NCBI GenBank assembly: GCA_013138555.1
Contig: WTCN01000229.1
Coordinates: 1 to 8,627 of the forward strand
Direction of reading: 5' to 3'
DNA from: Methyloprofundus sp.
GTDB taxonomy: Bacteria; Pseudomonadota; Gammaproteobacteria; Methylococcales; Methylomonadaceae
Length of the DNA stretch: 8,627 nt
A program made the position numbers and the translations under genes. Of the stretch, positions 1 to 6,915 are shown piece by piece. How positions within the stretch are numbered: position 1 is the first letter of the stretch; each line of letters starts with the position of its first letter. The notes below the pieces were generated by a model that saw only the letters and a list, made by a program, of their open reading frames with translations, made no database searches and was not told the DNA's origin.

Positions 1-63
1 AAAAACTGCCCACCCTACAAATAATAGGCTGTCCCACCTTAAACTGATAAACCGAGACTTTGG

Positions 64-2457
64 TTAATTCATTTCAACCTCAACCGATGTAATTTTGCCA
101 TCAAAAGCAAAAGGACGGCGTTCGTCATAGCTCGATGAAACAGGCGAACCTAAATCAACGCCAACATCAAAGGTCTCGCTAGCAGTAAAGAGCAGTGGCA
201 CTGAACGTTTCAATATCGCCTGCCCCACTTCCTGACCATCAACAATAAGCGTTACCATACCGCCAGCACCAGGTTTGTTACCTTCAATAACAGTGATGAT
301 ATCAATCAGATGCTTACCCGCTGATAATGACTTTTTGCTACTCGCAGCATATTGCTCAATAATCATCATATTATATTCATAGACCAGTTTTCCCTGATCC
401 ATATATAACGTCAAACCACCACTTGCACCTCCCATTGCATACAACACGCCACTGGCATTTTCGCCTGTTTCCAGCTCTATATGCACAGTGCTGGACTGAC
501 TCCCCAAACCTGGTGCAGTAAACTCAGGCATTCTGCGCGTGTTTTCTGTAAACTTCCAATGTGTATAGCCTGTTTTTGCCATATCTTCTGGGTGTAAGCG
601 TAACCAGATACCTGCGCCAATAGGAAAGTCCTTATTATCCTTCGCTTCTTGCAAAAACAGCTGCTGCATTTCGGCAAGTTTCTGCGGATATTGAGCCGCA
701 AGATCATGTGCCTGCGAAAAGTCATTACTCAAATCATAAAGTTGCCAGATATCTTGATTAGGATCCCATTGAGCAAGCCCTTTCTGAGCAGAAACCCAAG
801 GTTTTAATGGGCCAAAAGTACTGGCAAACCAGCCATCATGATAAACACCACGGCTGCCATTATTATCAAAAAACTGGGTATGCTTTTGGCTGATAGCATT
901 GACATCATCAAAGGTACTGGCAAAGCTCACCCCATCAATAAGGTCTTGTGCATAACCATTGACTACTTCAGGCGCTTTAATATCCAGAATATCGTAAAGG
1001 GTCGGCGCAATATCATTGACGTGCAAAAACTGAGCGCGAGGAACTGAACTAGGTTTGATGCGCTTCGGCCATGAAATCACCATCGGGTTACGTGTACCAC
1101 CAAAATGTGCCGCTACCAGCTTAGTACTCTTGAATGGCGTACTACCTGCCCAAGCCCAACCTGCATGATACATATTATCTGTTTTGGCAGACCCTAATGC
1201 AGCTAGCCCACCGAGTTTGTCTAATGCTGTTATTTGTTGCTCAATCGTGTTGGGAATTTGATTCTGAGCTAATAATTCACTAATACTACCATTTTGACCT
1301 TCGGCACTGGAGCCGTTATCCCCAAAGATATAAATCACCAGCGTATTATCTTTAAGTCCACGTTCTTCTAAACCTGCGAGTAATACACCGACTTGATGAT
1401 CGGTATGTTCGACAAAACCCGCATAGATTTCCATCAAACGCCGTTGAAAAGCCAATTGATTCTCAGGAATACTGTCCCAAGCTGCCATCGTTTTATCGCG
1501 CGGTGTTAATTGCGTATTAGCAGGAATAATCCCTTTGGCTAATTGGCGTTTATAAGTGCGTTCCCGATAGGCATCCCAGCCATCGTCGAATTTACCCTTA
1601 TATTTATCAGCCCATTCCTTAAAGATATGATGTGGTCCATGCACGGCACCAGGCGCCCAATACATCAGAAAAGGTTTATCCGGCGAAAAGGCCTGGTGTT
1701 CATCCAGCCATGCCAGGGCTTTCTGAGTCATATCTTCTGTTAGATGATATTTATCATCGACAGGCGGCTCCACAAAATTATAATTTTCGACTAAGCGTGG
1801 TTCATATTGCGAGGTTTCACCGGCTAAAAAACCGTAGAAATATTCAAAACCATAACCGTTTGGCCATTTATCTTTTGGCCCCATTGCCGTGGTTTGCGTG
1901 GCAGGTGAATTATGCCATTTTCCAAAAGCCGAGGTTTTATAACCGTATTGCTTTAATACTTCTGCAATAGTTGCTGAAGTTTTTGGAATAACGCCCGTAT
2001 AACCATCCCAGTTGACTGCCCGCTCTGCAATCGTACCGGAACCCACACGGGTATGATTGCGGCCTGTGAGTAATGACGCACGTGTTGGAGAGCAAATCGA
2101 AGTGGTATGAAATTGATTATAAATCAGCCCCTCATCAGCAAGCTGACTGAGTGTTGGTGTTTTTACTTCGCCGCCAAAGGTTTCGGCAACTCCAAAACCG
2201 ACATCATCCAGCAGCACAATCAAAATATTAGGCGCATCTTTGGGCAAATGTGACTGGGCAGTACGCTTGGCTAAGGTGCTTTCCGCCAATGTTTTTTTGG
2301 CAATGCTTTCATTGGGTGGTGGAGAAAAAGGTAGTGTCGCTCCCACATAGCCCCCTGATTTTTTAGTGCTCGGGGGAATCGTACTACACCCCTGTACTAT
2401 CAGCGCCATCGTCATGGATATTGCGAGACTCAAGATCTTACTGTGTCTTTTAATCAT
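64..2457 (-). CDS. Arylsulfatase, predicted outer-membrane lipoprotein
   Basis: This gene encodes a 797-residue type I sulfatase, which hydrolyses sulfate esters and releases inorganic sulfate. The active-site nucleophile is Cys122 in CSPTRASLLTGR (122-133), the C-x-P-x-R signature in which Cys becomes formylglycine. The second signature, GYKTSAFGKWH, is at 172-182. Likely metal and active-site residues are Asp84-Asp85, His273, Asp380-Asn381 and Lys443. The N-terminus has basic residues, a hydrophobic stretch and a lipobox ending at Cys24 (VQGC). Ser25 follows, so Lol sorting to the outer membrane is inferred. Residues about 655-797 form an extra beta-rich domain ending in a motif (FDVGVDLGSPVSSSYDERRPFAF) typical of large AtsA/AtsD-like arylsulfatases; a lectin-like sandwich is likely. 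The ATG at 2457 is supported by GGAG at 2465-2468, seven bases upstream. No formylglycine-generating enzyme or sulfate transporter lies in the window. The family is certain; the natural substrate cannot be read from the sequence. Confidence 0.95.
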   Translation of the reverse strand: MIKRHSKILSLAISMTMALIVQGCSTIPPSTKKSGGYVGATLPFSPPPNESIAKKTLAESTLAKRTAQSHLPKDAPNILIVLLDDVGFGVAETFGGEVKTPTLSQLADEGLIYNQFHTTSICSPTRASLLTGRNHTRVGSGTIAERAVNWDGYTGVIPKTSATIAEVLKQYGYKTSAFGKWHNSPATQTTAMGPKDKWPNGYGFEYFYGFLAGETSQYEPRLVENYNFVEPPVDDKYHLTEDMTQKALAWLDEHQAFSPDKPFLMYWAPGAVHGPHHIFKEWADKYKGKFDDGWDAYRERTYKRQLAKGIIPANTQLTPRDKTMAAWDSIPENQLAFQRRLMEIYAGFVEHTDHQVGVLLAGLEERGLKDNTLVIYIFGDNGSSAEGQNGSISELLAQNQIPNTIEQQITALDKLGGLAALGSAKTDNMYHAGWAWAGSTPFKSTKLVAAHFGGTRNPMVISWPKRIKPSSVPRAQFLHVNDIAPTLYDILDIKAPEVVNGYAQDLIDGVSFASTFDDVNAISQKHTQFFDNNGSRGVYHDGWFASTFGPLKPWVSAQKGLAQWDPNQDIWQLYDLSNDFSQAHDLAAQYPQKLAEMQQLFLQEAKDNKDFPIGAGIWLRLHPEDMAKTGYTHWKFTENTRRMPEFTAPGLGSQSSTVHIELETGENASGVLYAMGGASGGLTLYMDQGKLVYEYNMMIIEQYAASSKKSLSAGKHLIDIITVIEGNKPGAGGMVTLIVDGQEVGQAILKRSVPLLFTASETFDVGVDLGSPVSSSYDERRPFAFDGKITSVEVEMN

Positions 2458-2541
2458 TCCTGTTCTCCAAATATTGTACGGTGAAATATTAGTTTGTTTC
2501 TACGCGCTAAGTAATCAGAATTTAATAACACCCGATAGTTG

Positions 2542-2623
2542 TGTAGCCCGCATGGAGCTTGCGAAATACGGAAAAGTGAGTACGCTGCTCTTCCTGTATT
2601 CCACAAGCTCCATACAGGCTACA
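2542..2623. repeat. Inverted pair of REP-like units (REPIN/BIME-type palindrome)
   Basis: The unit at 2542-2573 begins TGTAGCCCGCATGGAGCTTG on the plus strand. The unit at 2591-2623 reads TGTAGCCTGTATGGAGCTTG on the minus strand. Aligned, the two agree at 28 of 32 positions with one single-base gap, and 17 bases separate them. Each unit has a GTAG head followed by its own small hairpin. In the second unit CCTGTAT (2593-2599) and ATACAGG (2612-2618) pair perfectly around a 12-base loop. In the first, CCGCAT (2548-2553) and ATACGG (2566-2571) pair with one mismatch. The GTAG head and the GGAGCTTG core resemble the GTAGCC(C)GGAT...GGAATCCGGG REP sequences of gammaproteobacteria, which RAYT transposases mobilise. 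No RAYT gene is in the window. The whole element could also fold into one long stem and act as a transcription or mRNA-stability barrier between trhO and the sulfatase gene. Confidence 0.85.
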
Positions 2624-2685
2624 TTAGAACATAGGCTTTCGGATATTATTAAATCCGCACTCCTAAGCTACAATACATTAACCAA

Positions 2686-2712
2686 CCAGCATTCTATGTC
2701 ACAGAACGCTGG
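2686..2712. repeat. Ten-base-pair hairpin, different family from the REP pair
   Basis: CCAGCATTCT (2686-2695) pairs with AGAACGCTGG (2703-2712) in nine of ten positions around a seven-base loop. Read on the minus strand this lies 74-100 bases past the trhO stop, so it could contribute to ending or stabilising the trhO transcript. No clean run of T follows on that strand, so it is not a classical intrinsic terminator. The flanking minus-strand CTCGTTCCAGCGTTCT loosely resembles the dispersed CTCGTTCCCACGCTC repeats of gammaproteobacteria. That resemblance is from memory and is tentative. Confidence 0.5.
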
Positions 2713-2785
2713 AACGAGATAAGTAAAATATTTGTCCCATGTTATGTGGGTCGCCGTAACCAGCAAGTCATTTACAGCGCCCTCT

Positions 2786-3778
2786 TTATTTGGCTAGTAA
2801 TTTCCTTTGCCTTTGTTGTTCTTTATGTTGATATTTTGACTTTCTTCTTTGTGCTGATATCTCAACGGCCGAAGAACCTATATGCTCTTCCCCGCGCTGT
2901 TTAGACATTTGTACTTGTTTTTCTCGCTCTTCAAATCGCTGTAGCTGTTTTTCTGATACCTTATGATGACAATGAGGGCAACTGACCCCGGGTCTATAAT
3001 GTTCACTTTTTTTGTCATCTTCCGTAATAGGGTAACGACAAGCGTAACATTGATCGTACTGGCCTTTTTCTAGCTGATGATTAACGGCGACGCGATTATC
3101 AAAGACAAAACATTCCCCCTCCCAAGACGAATTTTTTTCGGGGACTTGCTCTAGATATTTTAAGATACCGCCTTCTAAATGAAAGACCTCATCAAAGCCT
3201 TGTTGCTTTAAAAAGGCGGTAGATTTTTCGCAGCGTATACCCCCCGTACAATACATGGCTACTTTCTTATGTTTTCCAGGGTCAAGGTTATCTGCTACAT
3301 ACTGTGAAAACTGTCTAAAGGTCTCAGTTTTAGGGTTGATAGCGCCTTTAAATTGACCAATATTGACTTCATAATCATTCCGGGTATCGATTAACAAAAC
3401 TTCAGGATCAGCAATTAAAGCATCCCAGTTTTCAGCTTTCACGTACGTCCCAACGATTTTTTTAGGGTCTATATCTGCAACCCCCATAGTAACAATTTCT
3501 TTCTTTAATTTAACTTTGCTACGATAAAAAGGGTTTTCATTTTCATAGGATTCTTTGGTTTGAATATCAACAAAGCGCGGGTCTGACCTTAACCAACTCA
3601 ATAGAGCATCTGTCCCTTGTCTATCGCCAGCGATTGTTCCATTGATACCTTCTTTTGCAAGCAGCAATGTCCCTTTTATCTGATGTTCAAGCATAACTTT
3701 AAGCAAGGGCTTTTTGAGTGCTTCAAAATCATCTAAAGTGACAAATTTATAAAGCGCGGATACGACTATTTGTGACAT
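2786..3778 (-). CDS. trhO: tRNA uridine(34) hydroxylase TrhO (YceA family, rhodanese domain)
   Basis: TrhO is a cytosolic enzyme that uses molecular oxygen to hydroxylate U34 of certain tRNAs to 5-hydroxyuridine, the first step towards cmo5U wobble modification. The product is 330 residues, near the roughly 350 of E. coli YceA. An N-terminal UPF0176 domain (about 1-100) is followed by a rhodanese domain (about 120-215) with DTRNDYE at 131-137. The catalytic loop is YCTGGIRCEKS, with Cys177 and Cys183. The C-terminus has two CxxC pairs (Cys244/247 and Cys267/270) that could bind zinc, as is common in this family, then a basic tail. An in-frame ATG 39 bases upstream (3817) exists. The ATG at 3778 is preferred because GAGG lies at 3784-3787, five bases upstream, and because homologues begin about here. 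A weak minus-strand -10 (TAAAAT, 3835-3840) may serve it. The gene diverges from the plus-strand orphan. Confidence 0.93.
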   Translation of the reverse strand: MSQIVVSALYKFVTLDDFEALKKPLLKVMLEHQIKGTLLLAKEGINGTIAGDRQGTDALLSWLRSDPRFVDIQTKESYENENPFYRSKVKLKKEIVTMGVADIDPKKIVGTYVKAENWDALIADPEVLLIDTRNDYEVNIGQFKGAINPKTETFRQFSQYVADNLDPGKHKKVAMYCTGGIRCEKSTAFLKQQGFDEVFHLEGGILKYLEQVPEKNSSWEGECFVFDNRVAVNHQLEKGQYDQCYACRYPITEDDKKSEHYRPGVSCPHCHHKVSEKQLQRFEEREKQVQMSKQRGEEHIGSSAVEISAQRRKSKYQHKEQQRQRKLLAK

Positions 3779-3884
3779 ATATACCTCTTTGCATACCGGA
3801 ACGTAAAACCAGTGCAATGAATTTAAAATGTGATATTTTACCGCACCTCTCTGATTTTTAACTATCCCTTAGTGAAATTTATGC

Positions 3885-3912
3885 ATTACAGATAGCTCAG
3901 TTGTCATATAAT
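3885..3912 (+). promoter_or_regulatory. Candidate sigma-70 promoter for the plus-strand orphan gene
   Basis: A perfect TATAAT at 3907-3912 is preceded by ATTACA (3885-3890, four of six matches to TTGACA) with a 16-base spacer. Transcription would begin near 3919, about 70 bases before the ATG at 3992. It points away from trhO and is the best promoter match I found in the window. The region is AT-rich, so a chance match is possible. Confidence 0.5.
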
Positions 3913-3991
3913 ACAGTCTGAAACTCCGTGTTCATCACCCCATTTAACAATCCCTGTTTTGTACAGAGTCTTAAGAGTAAGTATCGAAAAA

Positions 3992-4498
3992 ATGAGTGTG
4001 CTAGTTTTACAGATTATTATTAAACAATGGGATAAGAGTCAAAGAACAGCAGAACACGTAAAGTTGCGAGCTAATATCCCCGACAAATACCCACTAATTT
4101 CCCCTCCTGCCGTTTATGCTTTTGACCAACACTGTGTTATAGATCAGCATGGTGATGATATTCAAGGCGATCGTGTAAAATATCTTAAGGGCACTGAAGG
4201 TCAAATAAAGTTTGATCGTTTTCAAATTAATGAGGACAATACCCTTGAATATTATGGAACTCAATCGCAACAGACTCCCTTGCGTATCGGCTCTCTCAAT
4301 AATCAATGGATACAATGCAAATATAATTGTAGGTATAGCATCTTTGAATCGGAGCTCTTTTATTGGCTATATGAAGAGGTCACCTTGAACGCTATTTGTG
4401 TCAATAAATTAAATGAAAATTTATTTACACAGACTGAACCCGCCATTACGTATGAAGATTTCATTGAGCTTGATAAGAGGAAGAAGTCATCAGCGTAA
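3992..4498 (+). CDS. Hypothetical protein, unrecognised family, orphan on the plus strand
   Basis: I do not recognise this 168-residue protein. It is soluble-looking: no signal peptide and no membrane helix beyond a short hydrophobic start (MSVLVLQIII). The middle is rich in polar and aromatic residues. A distinctive patch near 106-127 contains WIQCKYNCRY and then ELFYWLYEE. Four Cys (48, 109, 113, 136) do not form an obvious metal site. The C-terminus is charged and ends KRKKSSA. The ATG at 3992 has no good Shine-Dalgarno. An in-frame TTG at 3959 would add 11 residues, and the frame stays open back to 3896, so the true start is uncertain and an N-terminal truncation is possible. A good TATAAT-type promoter lies upstream. 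It is the only plus-strand gene here and ends 34 bases from the convergent GST gene. Its length and the lack of a better overlapping frame favour a real gene. Confidence 0.6.
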   Translation: MSVLVLQIIIKQWDKSQRTAEHVKLRANIPDKYPLISPPAVYAFDQHCVIDQHGDDIQGDRVKYLKGTEGQIKFDRFQINEDNTLEYYGTQSQQTPLRIGSLNNQWIQCKYNCRYSIFESELFYWLYEEVTLNAICVNKLNENLFTQTEPAITYEDFIELDKRKKSSA

Positions 4499-4532
4499 AT
4501 ATAGCGTGTTCTAGCCGAATGAAACAGGGCAC

Positions 4533-5195
4533 CTAGAAAAATACTATCGGCTCTGCTTTTTCATCCCAAGGCGAGTATTTTTCCATCACCGCATTAAATA
4601 ATTCGCTCTGAATAAAATATTCCAACCAGGCTTGTAACTTTGGGTAAGAAGCTTGATCAAACCAGTCACGGTCAACATTAGCAAACTGGCGTATAAAAGG
4701 GGAAATACCAATATCAGCCATTGATACCTTGTCATTCATAAGAAATGAGTGCGCGCCAAGCCTGGCTTCCAGTAGTGCCAGGAATTGCTCACCCTGTGTA
4801 CGGTAGTATTCAGCCTGTTGTTCTGGGTAACGATCTGGATATTTATATCTATCCAGGTTATTTTTAAATGTGCCATCATTCATATCGAGTAATTGTAGAA
4901 TCACACGACACATCGCCTCATTATCTTTAGGAAACCAAAGTTCTGGATCACTCTGACCTAAAGCCCATTGCATTATATCCCTACTTTCATCAATAACAGT
5001 GCCATCAGCTAGTACCAGTACAGGGACAGTTCCTTTTGCAGAACATTCCAATAGTGCCTGTGGTTTGTCACGTAATACCACCTCACGTAAATGCACCGCA
5101 CAACCACTCATCTTTAATGCCATCCGCGCCCGCATGGCATAAGGACAGCGACGAAAAGAATAGAGAACGGGTAAAACTGAATCAGAAACTAACAT
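4533..5195 (-). CDS. Glutathione S-transferase family protein, cysteine (CPYA) type
   Basis: This 220-residue protein has the two-domain cytosolic GST fold. Residues about 8-80 form the thioredoxin-like domain with SFRRCPYAMRAR. Cys17 in Cys-Pro-Tyr-Ala is the likely catalytic residue, as in omega- and beta-like GSTs and glutaredoxin 2, rather than Tyr or Ser. Pro58 in GTVPVL is the conserved cis-proline, and Glu70-Ser71 in DES bind the gamma-glutamyl part of glutathione. Residues about 95-215 form the helical C-terminal domain, rich in Trp and Tyr (for example the DRDWF and KLQAWLEYF segments). Cys-type members usually act as thiol transferases or dehydroascorbate/glutathionyl reductases rather than conjugating enzymes; that role is inferred. 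The ATG at 5195 has no clear Shine-Dalgarno, only an AT-rich leader, so translation may be modest. It lies downstream of tpm on the same strand, separated by 125 bases and an inverted repeat. Confidence 0.92.
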   Translation of the reverse strand: MLVSDSVLPVLYSFRRCPYAMRARMALKMSGCAVHLREVVLRDKPQALLECSAKGTVPVLVLADGTVIDESRDIMQWALGQSDPELWFPKDNEAMCRVILQLLDMNDGTFKNNLDRYKYPDRYPEQQAEYYRTQGEQFLALLEARLGAHSFLMNDKVSMADIGISPFIRQFANVDRDWFDQASYPKLQAWLEYFIQSELFNAVMEKYSPWDEKAEPIVFF

Positions 5196-5218
5196 TATTT
5201 ATATTTTGCTGCATTTTT

Positions 5219-5293
5219 GTAGGATACATTCTATTTATCATTATTCGGTATTAAAATTTATGCGTATACAATGCTCCGTAGAATGCACCCTAC
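5219..5293. repeat. Imperfect inverted repeat with GTAGGGTG arms between tpm and the GST gene
   Basis: GTAGGATACATTCTA at 5219-5233 (plus strand) matches the complement of 5279-5293, GTAGGGTGCATTCTA, at 13 of 15 positions. The 45 bases between the arms are AT-rich. GTAGGGTGCATTC is a motif I associate with dispersed intergenic repeats of environmental gammaproteobacteria. The eight bases CACCCTAC occur again at 11-18, at the left edge of the window. It fills most of the 125-base gap, 24 bases ahead of the GST start, so it may lie in the GST leader. There is no T-run to make it a standard terminator. Confidence 0.6.
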
Positions 5294-5320
5294 CTATTAT
5301 TGAGCTAAAATCTAACCTAT

Positions 5321-5974
5321 CTATGCACTGAGCCAATAAGCTCTTTCAGTCAGCCCTGTTAAACCTCTTTGTTTAAACTGCTCATTTTGTTCTAGAATAT
5401 CTTCTCTAAACAGACATTCAATGTTACCAACTGCAGAAAATAACTTACGTACTTCACTTTCAGTGACAGAAAAAGGTGGCCCTTGCATTTCACCTTGGTC
5501 ATACTCCAGTGTGACTAATAAAGTATGATTGATTGTAGGCACTATTGCCCGTAAATGCTGGACATATTGCTGACGCATCTCAATAGGTAAAGCAATCAAT
5601 GATGCTCTGTCATAACAGGCACTACACCCTAACAAATCTTCACTTGCTAAATCAAAAAAATTCCCCTGCAAAATACTCAGCCCCTCAGTTTCCCACTGTT
5701 GAAACGCACCACAATCAGTAACCTGTGCTTCAAGATTATTTTCAGCAAAGAAACTTTTTACAGCCAGTGGACTCAGTTCAACACCCAATACCTGATACCC
5801 TTGAGAGAGCAGCCACAGCATATCACTACTTTTACCGCAAAGTGGTACGAATATTTTACTTCCAGAGGGAACCTTAAGATCGCTCCAGAATTTTTGTAAA
5901 TGGCTATTTATCTCTTCTTCATGGAAGCCAATCTGATTTTGCCCCCAACGTTCTAGCCAAAAGTCGGCTTGCAT
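5321..5974 (-). CDS. tpm: Thiopurine S-methyltransferase, bacterial type
   Basis: This cytosolic, SAM-dependent methyltransferase of 217 residues is full length for bacterial TPMT. Bacterial members methylate thiopurines and, in Pseudomonas, also selenium and tellurium compounds to volatile products, and are linked to tellurite tolerance. The N-terminal FWLERWGQNQIGFHE (5-19) is characteristic. SAM-binding motif I is VPLCGKSSD at 43-51, followed by GVELS with acidic Glu66. CYDRASLIALP (120-130) is the family's conserved motif after the fourth strand. GPPFSV (165-170) and LTERAYWL (208-215) complete the signature. The start at 5974 is supported by AGGAGA at 5982-5987, seven bases upstream. A promoter lies in the 100-base gap after the SWIM gene, so the gene is probably transcribed independently. 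The family is certain; the physiological substrate is not. Confidence 0.96.
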   Translation of the reverse strand: MQADFWLERWGQNQIGFHEEEINSHLQKFWSDLKVPSGSKIFVPLCGKSSDMLWLLSQGYQVLGVELSPLAVKSFFAENNLEAQVTDCGAFQQWETEGLSILQGNFFDLASEDLLGCSACYDRASLIALPIEMRQQYVQHLRAIVPTINHTLLVTLEYDQGEMQGPPFSVTESEVRKLFSAVGNIECLFREDILEQNEQFKQRGLTGLTERAYWLSA

Positions 5975-6003
5975 AGACTTATCTCCTATTAATACTTCGT
6001 TTC

Positions 6004-6031
6004 ACTATAAATATCCTCACCATCATTCCAA
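6004..6031 (-). promoter_or_regulatory. Candidate sigma-70 promoter of tpm
   Basis: On the minus strand TTGGAA (6026-6031, four of six to consensus) and TATAGT (6004-6009, five of six) are separated by 16 bases. The start of transcription would be near 5997, giving a leader of about 23 bases that contains the AGGAGA ribosome site. A 10-base perfect palindrome (CATTGCAATG, 6037-6046) sits five bases upstream of the -35 and could be an operator, though palindromes of this size also arise by chance. Confidence 0.45.
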
Positions 6032-6074
6032 GCACCCATTGCAATGCTAAAACCCTCGGCTCCACAAAAAACCA

Positions 6075-6914
6075 TCAAAGCACTTTCTGATTAGTCTTCC
6101 TCATGCGTACATAAAAATCTTCCATCACTGTAATAAATGACCCAGGCTTTTGCCAAAATAACGGATAGTCTCCTCCTTTTTTTATGATGACTGCGGGAAT
6201 ACTTGTCGCTTGTAGCTCTGGTAGTTCAGTAGGTAATGGACTTGTCCCCTGCCAGAATTGCTTTAAGTCAATTTCTTCAGGCATCGCCTGTAATTCGGGG
6301 CGTGTATATAAACTGTCGACAAAATCCAGTTCATCACTCCCAGCTTCAGTCGCCTCAGCTAACACCTTTCCTAAGGGGGATTTAATTAACTCCTGGTGCA
6401 GTTTATCAGGCGCAAGACCGCGCATCTCAAAGAGCAATAAAGGATTCTGATCTAAGATATTAGCCAACTTATAACACACGCCTGCGATATGCTTGCATGG
6501 GACGGCATAATCAGGACAATTACAGGAGACTTTAAAGTCTTGATAACTATTGGGCAAGAAATGCGTATTAAATTCCGCAAACACGGTTTCAATATTTTCA
6601 GGAATTTCACCGACTAACAGTTTGGCAATAAAACTGGCACGTTGACTTAAACGAGCAATCACTTTTTTCCATTGTGCTGCCGTCAGGTGGGTCATTTGCA
6701 CACTGACTTTATATTCTGGCTCTTCGTAAACGCCGAAATAGGTATTGATATTACCACGAATGGCGGCTTTGACAGCTCCCTTGCTGATCTGCCATGCCAA
6801 TACGCGATGGTCTTTAGAATACGCCCGCCCACGTTGTAACCGACCACTATCAGTAAAATCCTCTAAGGCTTCTAATAAGCTGGTTCCCCACCATGTTTTA
6901 CTATTGACGCTCAT
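6075..6914 (-). CDS. SWIM zinc-finger domain protein paired with SNF2 ATPase
   Basis: This 279-residue cytosolic protein contains a SWIM zinc finger at 131-142: Cys131-x-Cys133, six residues, Cys140-x-His142, within a CNCPDYAVPCKHIAG segment. SWIM fingers bind DNA or protein and are often encoded beside or fused to bacterial SNF2 ATPases. The N-terminus (WWGTSLLEALEDF, then GRLQRGRAYS) is the usual opening of these partner proteins. Residues 143-279 lack a domain I recognise and end in a basic tail. The ATG at 6914 is one base after the SNF2 stop codon. Its Shine-Dalgarno GGAGG (6921-6925) is formed by the last SNF2 codons, six bases upstream, so translation is probably coupled. The likely role is substrate recruitment or regulation for the SNF2 motor; this is inferred from pairing and not proven. 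Confidence 0.93.
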   Translation of the reverse strand: MSVNSKTWWGTSLLEALEDFTDSGRLQRGRAYSKDHRVLAWQISKGAVKAAIRGNINTYFGVYEEPEYKVSVQMTHLTAAQWKKVIARLSQRASFIAKLLVGEIPENIETVFAEFNTHFLPNSYQDFKVSCNCPDYAVPCKHIAGVCYKLANILDQNPLLLFEMRGLAPDKLHQELIKSPLGKVLAEATEAGSDELDFVDSLYTRPELQAMPEEIDLKQFWQGTSPLPTELPELQATSIPAVIIKKGGDYPLFWQKPGSFITVMEDFYVRMRKTNQKVL

Positions 6915-6915
6915 A

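Larger units (their letters stand above)
2458..2785. other. Repeat-bearing intergenic region between trhO and the sulfatase gene
   Basis: These 328 bases carry no gene I can support. A plus-strand open frame crosses them, but it overlaps the sulfatase start, runs through the REP units and has no recognisable protein character. The region holds an inverted pair of REP-like units (2542-2623) and a separate hairpin (2686-2712). The 84 bases next to the sulfatase start should contain its promoter. On the minus strand TACAAT (2473-2478) and TAATAT (2486-2491) are possible -10 boxes, but neither has a good -35, so I do not call one. Confidence 0.75.

Noticed and set aside
1..63. Possible terminator after the sulfatase gene
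   Set aside because: I see no stable hairpin followed by a T-run on the minus strand within these 63 bases; only the GTAGGGTGGGCA-like bases near the edge stand out.
1632..1970. Plus-strand open frame of 112 codons inside the sulfatase gene
   Set aside because: It is the antisense shadow of a well-conserved sulfatase region and has no independent start signal.
2366..2722. Plus-strand open frame of 118 codons across the sulfatase start and the REP pair
   Set aside because: It overlaps the start of a certain gene on the other strand, runs through palindromic repeats, and its translation has no protein-like conservation that I can recognise.
3779..3817. Longer TrhO with 13 extra N-terminal residues from the ATG at 3817
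   Set aside because: The ATG at 3778 has a good GAGG five bases upstream and matches the family's usual beginning; the added residues look like translated leader.
3891..3903. GATAGCTCAGTTG, identical to the D-arm consensus of many tRNAs, suggesting a tRNA gene or fragment
   Set aside because: The following bases give no D-stem closure, anticodon arm, T-arm or acceptor pairing. Attachment-site relics usually keep the 3' half of a tRNA, not this part. Probably chance.
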